Made by a program: the position numbers and the translations under genes | Shown: positions 63,424 through 64,000 of the stretch, in pieces | Position numbering within the stretch: the first letter of the stretch is position 1 | Layout of the letters: each line of letters starts with the position of its first letter | Notes under the pieces: generated by a model | Told to the model about the DNA's origin: nothing | The model's database searches: none | The model's input: only the letters and a program-made list of their open reading frames with translations | Assembly (NCBI GenBank): GCA_031553835.1 | Contig: JAVBKX010000006.1 | Span: 1 to 64,000 of the forward strand | Reading direction: 5' to 3' | DNA: 64,000 nt | From: JAVBKX01 sp031553835 | Lineage (GTDB): Bacteria > Bacteroidota > Bacteroidia > Bacteroidales > Azobacteroidaceae

Positions 63424-64000
63424 AACTAAATATCGCAGTACTGCCCGGTGATGGTATCGGGCCTGAAATTGTAGAGCAAGCGCTGAATGTAACAAAGGCT
63501 GTTTGTGCAAAATTCAATCACGAACTGACGTATGAATATGCGCTGGTCGGCGCGTGTGCCATCGATTCCACCGGAAATCCTTATCCTGATGCCACACATG
63601 ACTTGTGTATGACTTCCGATGCCGTGCTGTTTGGCGCCATCGGTTCACCCAAATACGATAATGATCCATCGGCTAAAGTGCGTCCCGAACAAGGTTTATT
63701 GGCTATGCGCAAAAAATTAGGCTTATATGCTAATATTCGTCCGGTTACCACGTTTCCGTCATTGATTCATCAATCTCCTTTACGCGCCGATTTAGTAGAA
63801 GGCGCCGATTTTATGTGTATCCGGGAATTAACCGGAGGAATTTATTTTGGTCGCCCGCAGGGGAGAAGTGAAGACGGTCAGACAGCCTATGACACATGTG
63901 TATATACAGTGGAAGAAGTAGAGCGGATCGTTCGTTTAGCTTATAAATATGCCGAACAGCGTCGCCAAAAAGTTACTGTGGTCGATAAAGCCAATGTGCT
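63420..64000 (+). CDS. leuB: 3-isopropylmalate dehydrogenase (5-prime part)
   Basis: The first 193 residues of the enzyme that oxidises and decarboxylates 3-isopropylmalate. The frame opens with KLNIAVLPGDGIGPEIVEQAL. LFGAIGSPKYDND, LLAMRKKLGLYANIRPV and RELTGGIYFGRPQG follow, then VTVVDKANVL at the edge. The start ATG overlaps the mgsA stop (ATGA). The gene continues past the window end. Confidence 0.96.
   Translation, partial: MKLNIAVLPGDGIGPEIVEQALNVTKAVCAKFNHELTYEYALVGACAIDSTGNPYPDATHDLCMTSDAVLFGAIGSPKYDNDPSAKVRPEQGLLAMRKKLGLYANIRPVTTFPSLIHQSPLRADLVEGADFMCIRELTGGIYFGRPQGRSEDGQTAYDTCVYTVEEVERIVRLAYKYAEQRRQKVTVVDKANV

Overview
The window looks like a chromosomal segment of a Bacteroidota (Bacteroidales-type) bacterium. 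The reasons are: AT-rich DNA; promoters of the Bacteroidota form (TTG, about 19 bases, TAnnTTTG); many exported proteins and lipoproteins; two proteins with type IX secretion (T9SS) C-terminal sorting domains; an archaeal/eukaryal-type prolyl-tRNA synthetase; and a leuA-leuC-leuD-synthase-leuB order like that of Bacteroides. TGA is used as an ordinary stop, so the genetic code is standard. I cannot name a genus.

Layout. 0.5-3.6 kb: a large exported RHS/YD-repeat protein. 3.6-5.3 kb: formate-tetrahydrofolate ligase. 5.4-6.8 kb: a small accessory cassette with a damaged HATPase, a STAS-like (DUF4325) protein and a PIN-fold protein. 7-12.5 kb: housekeeping genes (tRNA-Pro, Lrp/AsnC regulator, M20 amidohydrolase, catalase, ProRS). 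12.6-15.1 kb: tRNA-Gly and a T9SS-exported GxGYxYP/PA14 protein.

15.1-25.7 kb is the most unusual part. It is a one-directional series of small genes, all on the minus strand and mostly lipoproteins or exported proteins. They are separated by GC-rich imperfect palindromes with the core sites of integron attC recombination sites (GTTRRRY and its complement). In several consecutive units, the start of the unit is complementary to the inner core of the palindrome at its own end, which is the signature of integron gene cassettes. No integrase is visible, so this looks like a cluster of attC sites lacking an integrase (CALIN-type array). Two sites have lost the conserved GTT triplet, one site is half deleted, and two cassette genes carry a nonsense or frameshift mutation.

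26-34 kb: an Omp85-type barrel protein, a three-gene operon for an oxidised-sugar (3-keto-glycoside type) pathway, a VIT/DUF2135 exported protein and tRNA-Cys. 34.2-56.7 kb: one long surface-polysaccharide operon from a clear promoter. It holds nucleotide-sugar genes (rfbC, rfbA, a GME-like epimerase, rfbB, UDP-xylose synthase), an ABC exporter (Wzm/Wzt type), about ten glycosyltransferases or related enzymes and an O-antigen ligase-like membrane protein. A SNF2 helicase gene is embedded in it.

57-64 kb: a leucine operon. It starts with a Leu/Ile-rich leader peptide and an attenuator-like terminator, followed by leuA, leuC, leuD, a small membrane protein, a second isopropylmalate/citramalate-type synthase, methylglyoxal synthase and the beginning of leuB, cut by the window edge.
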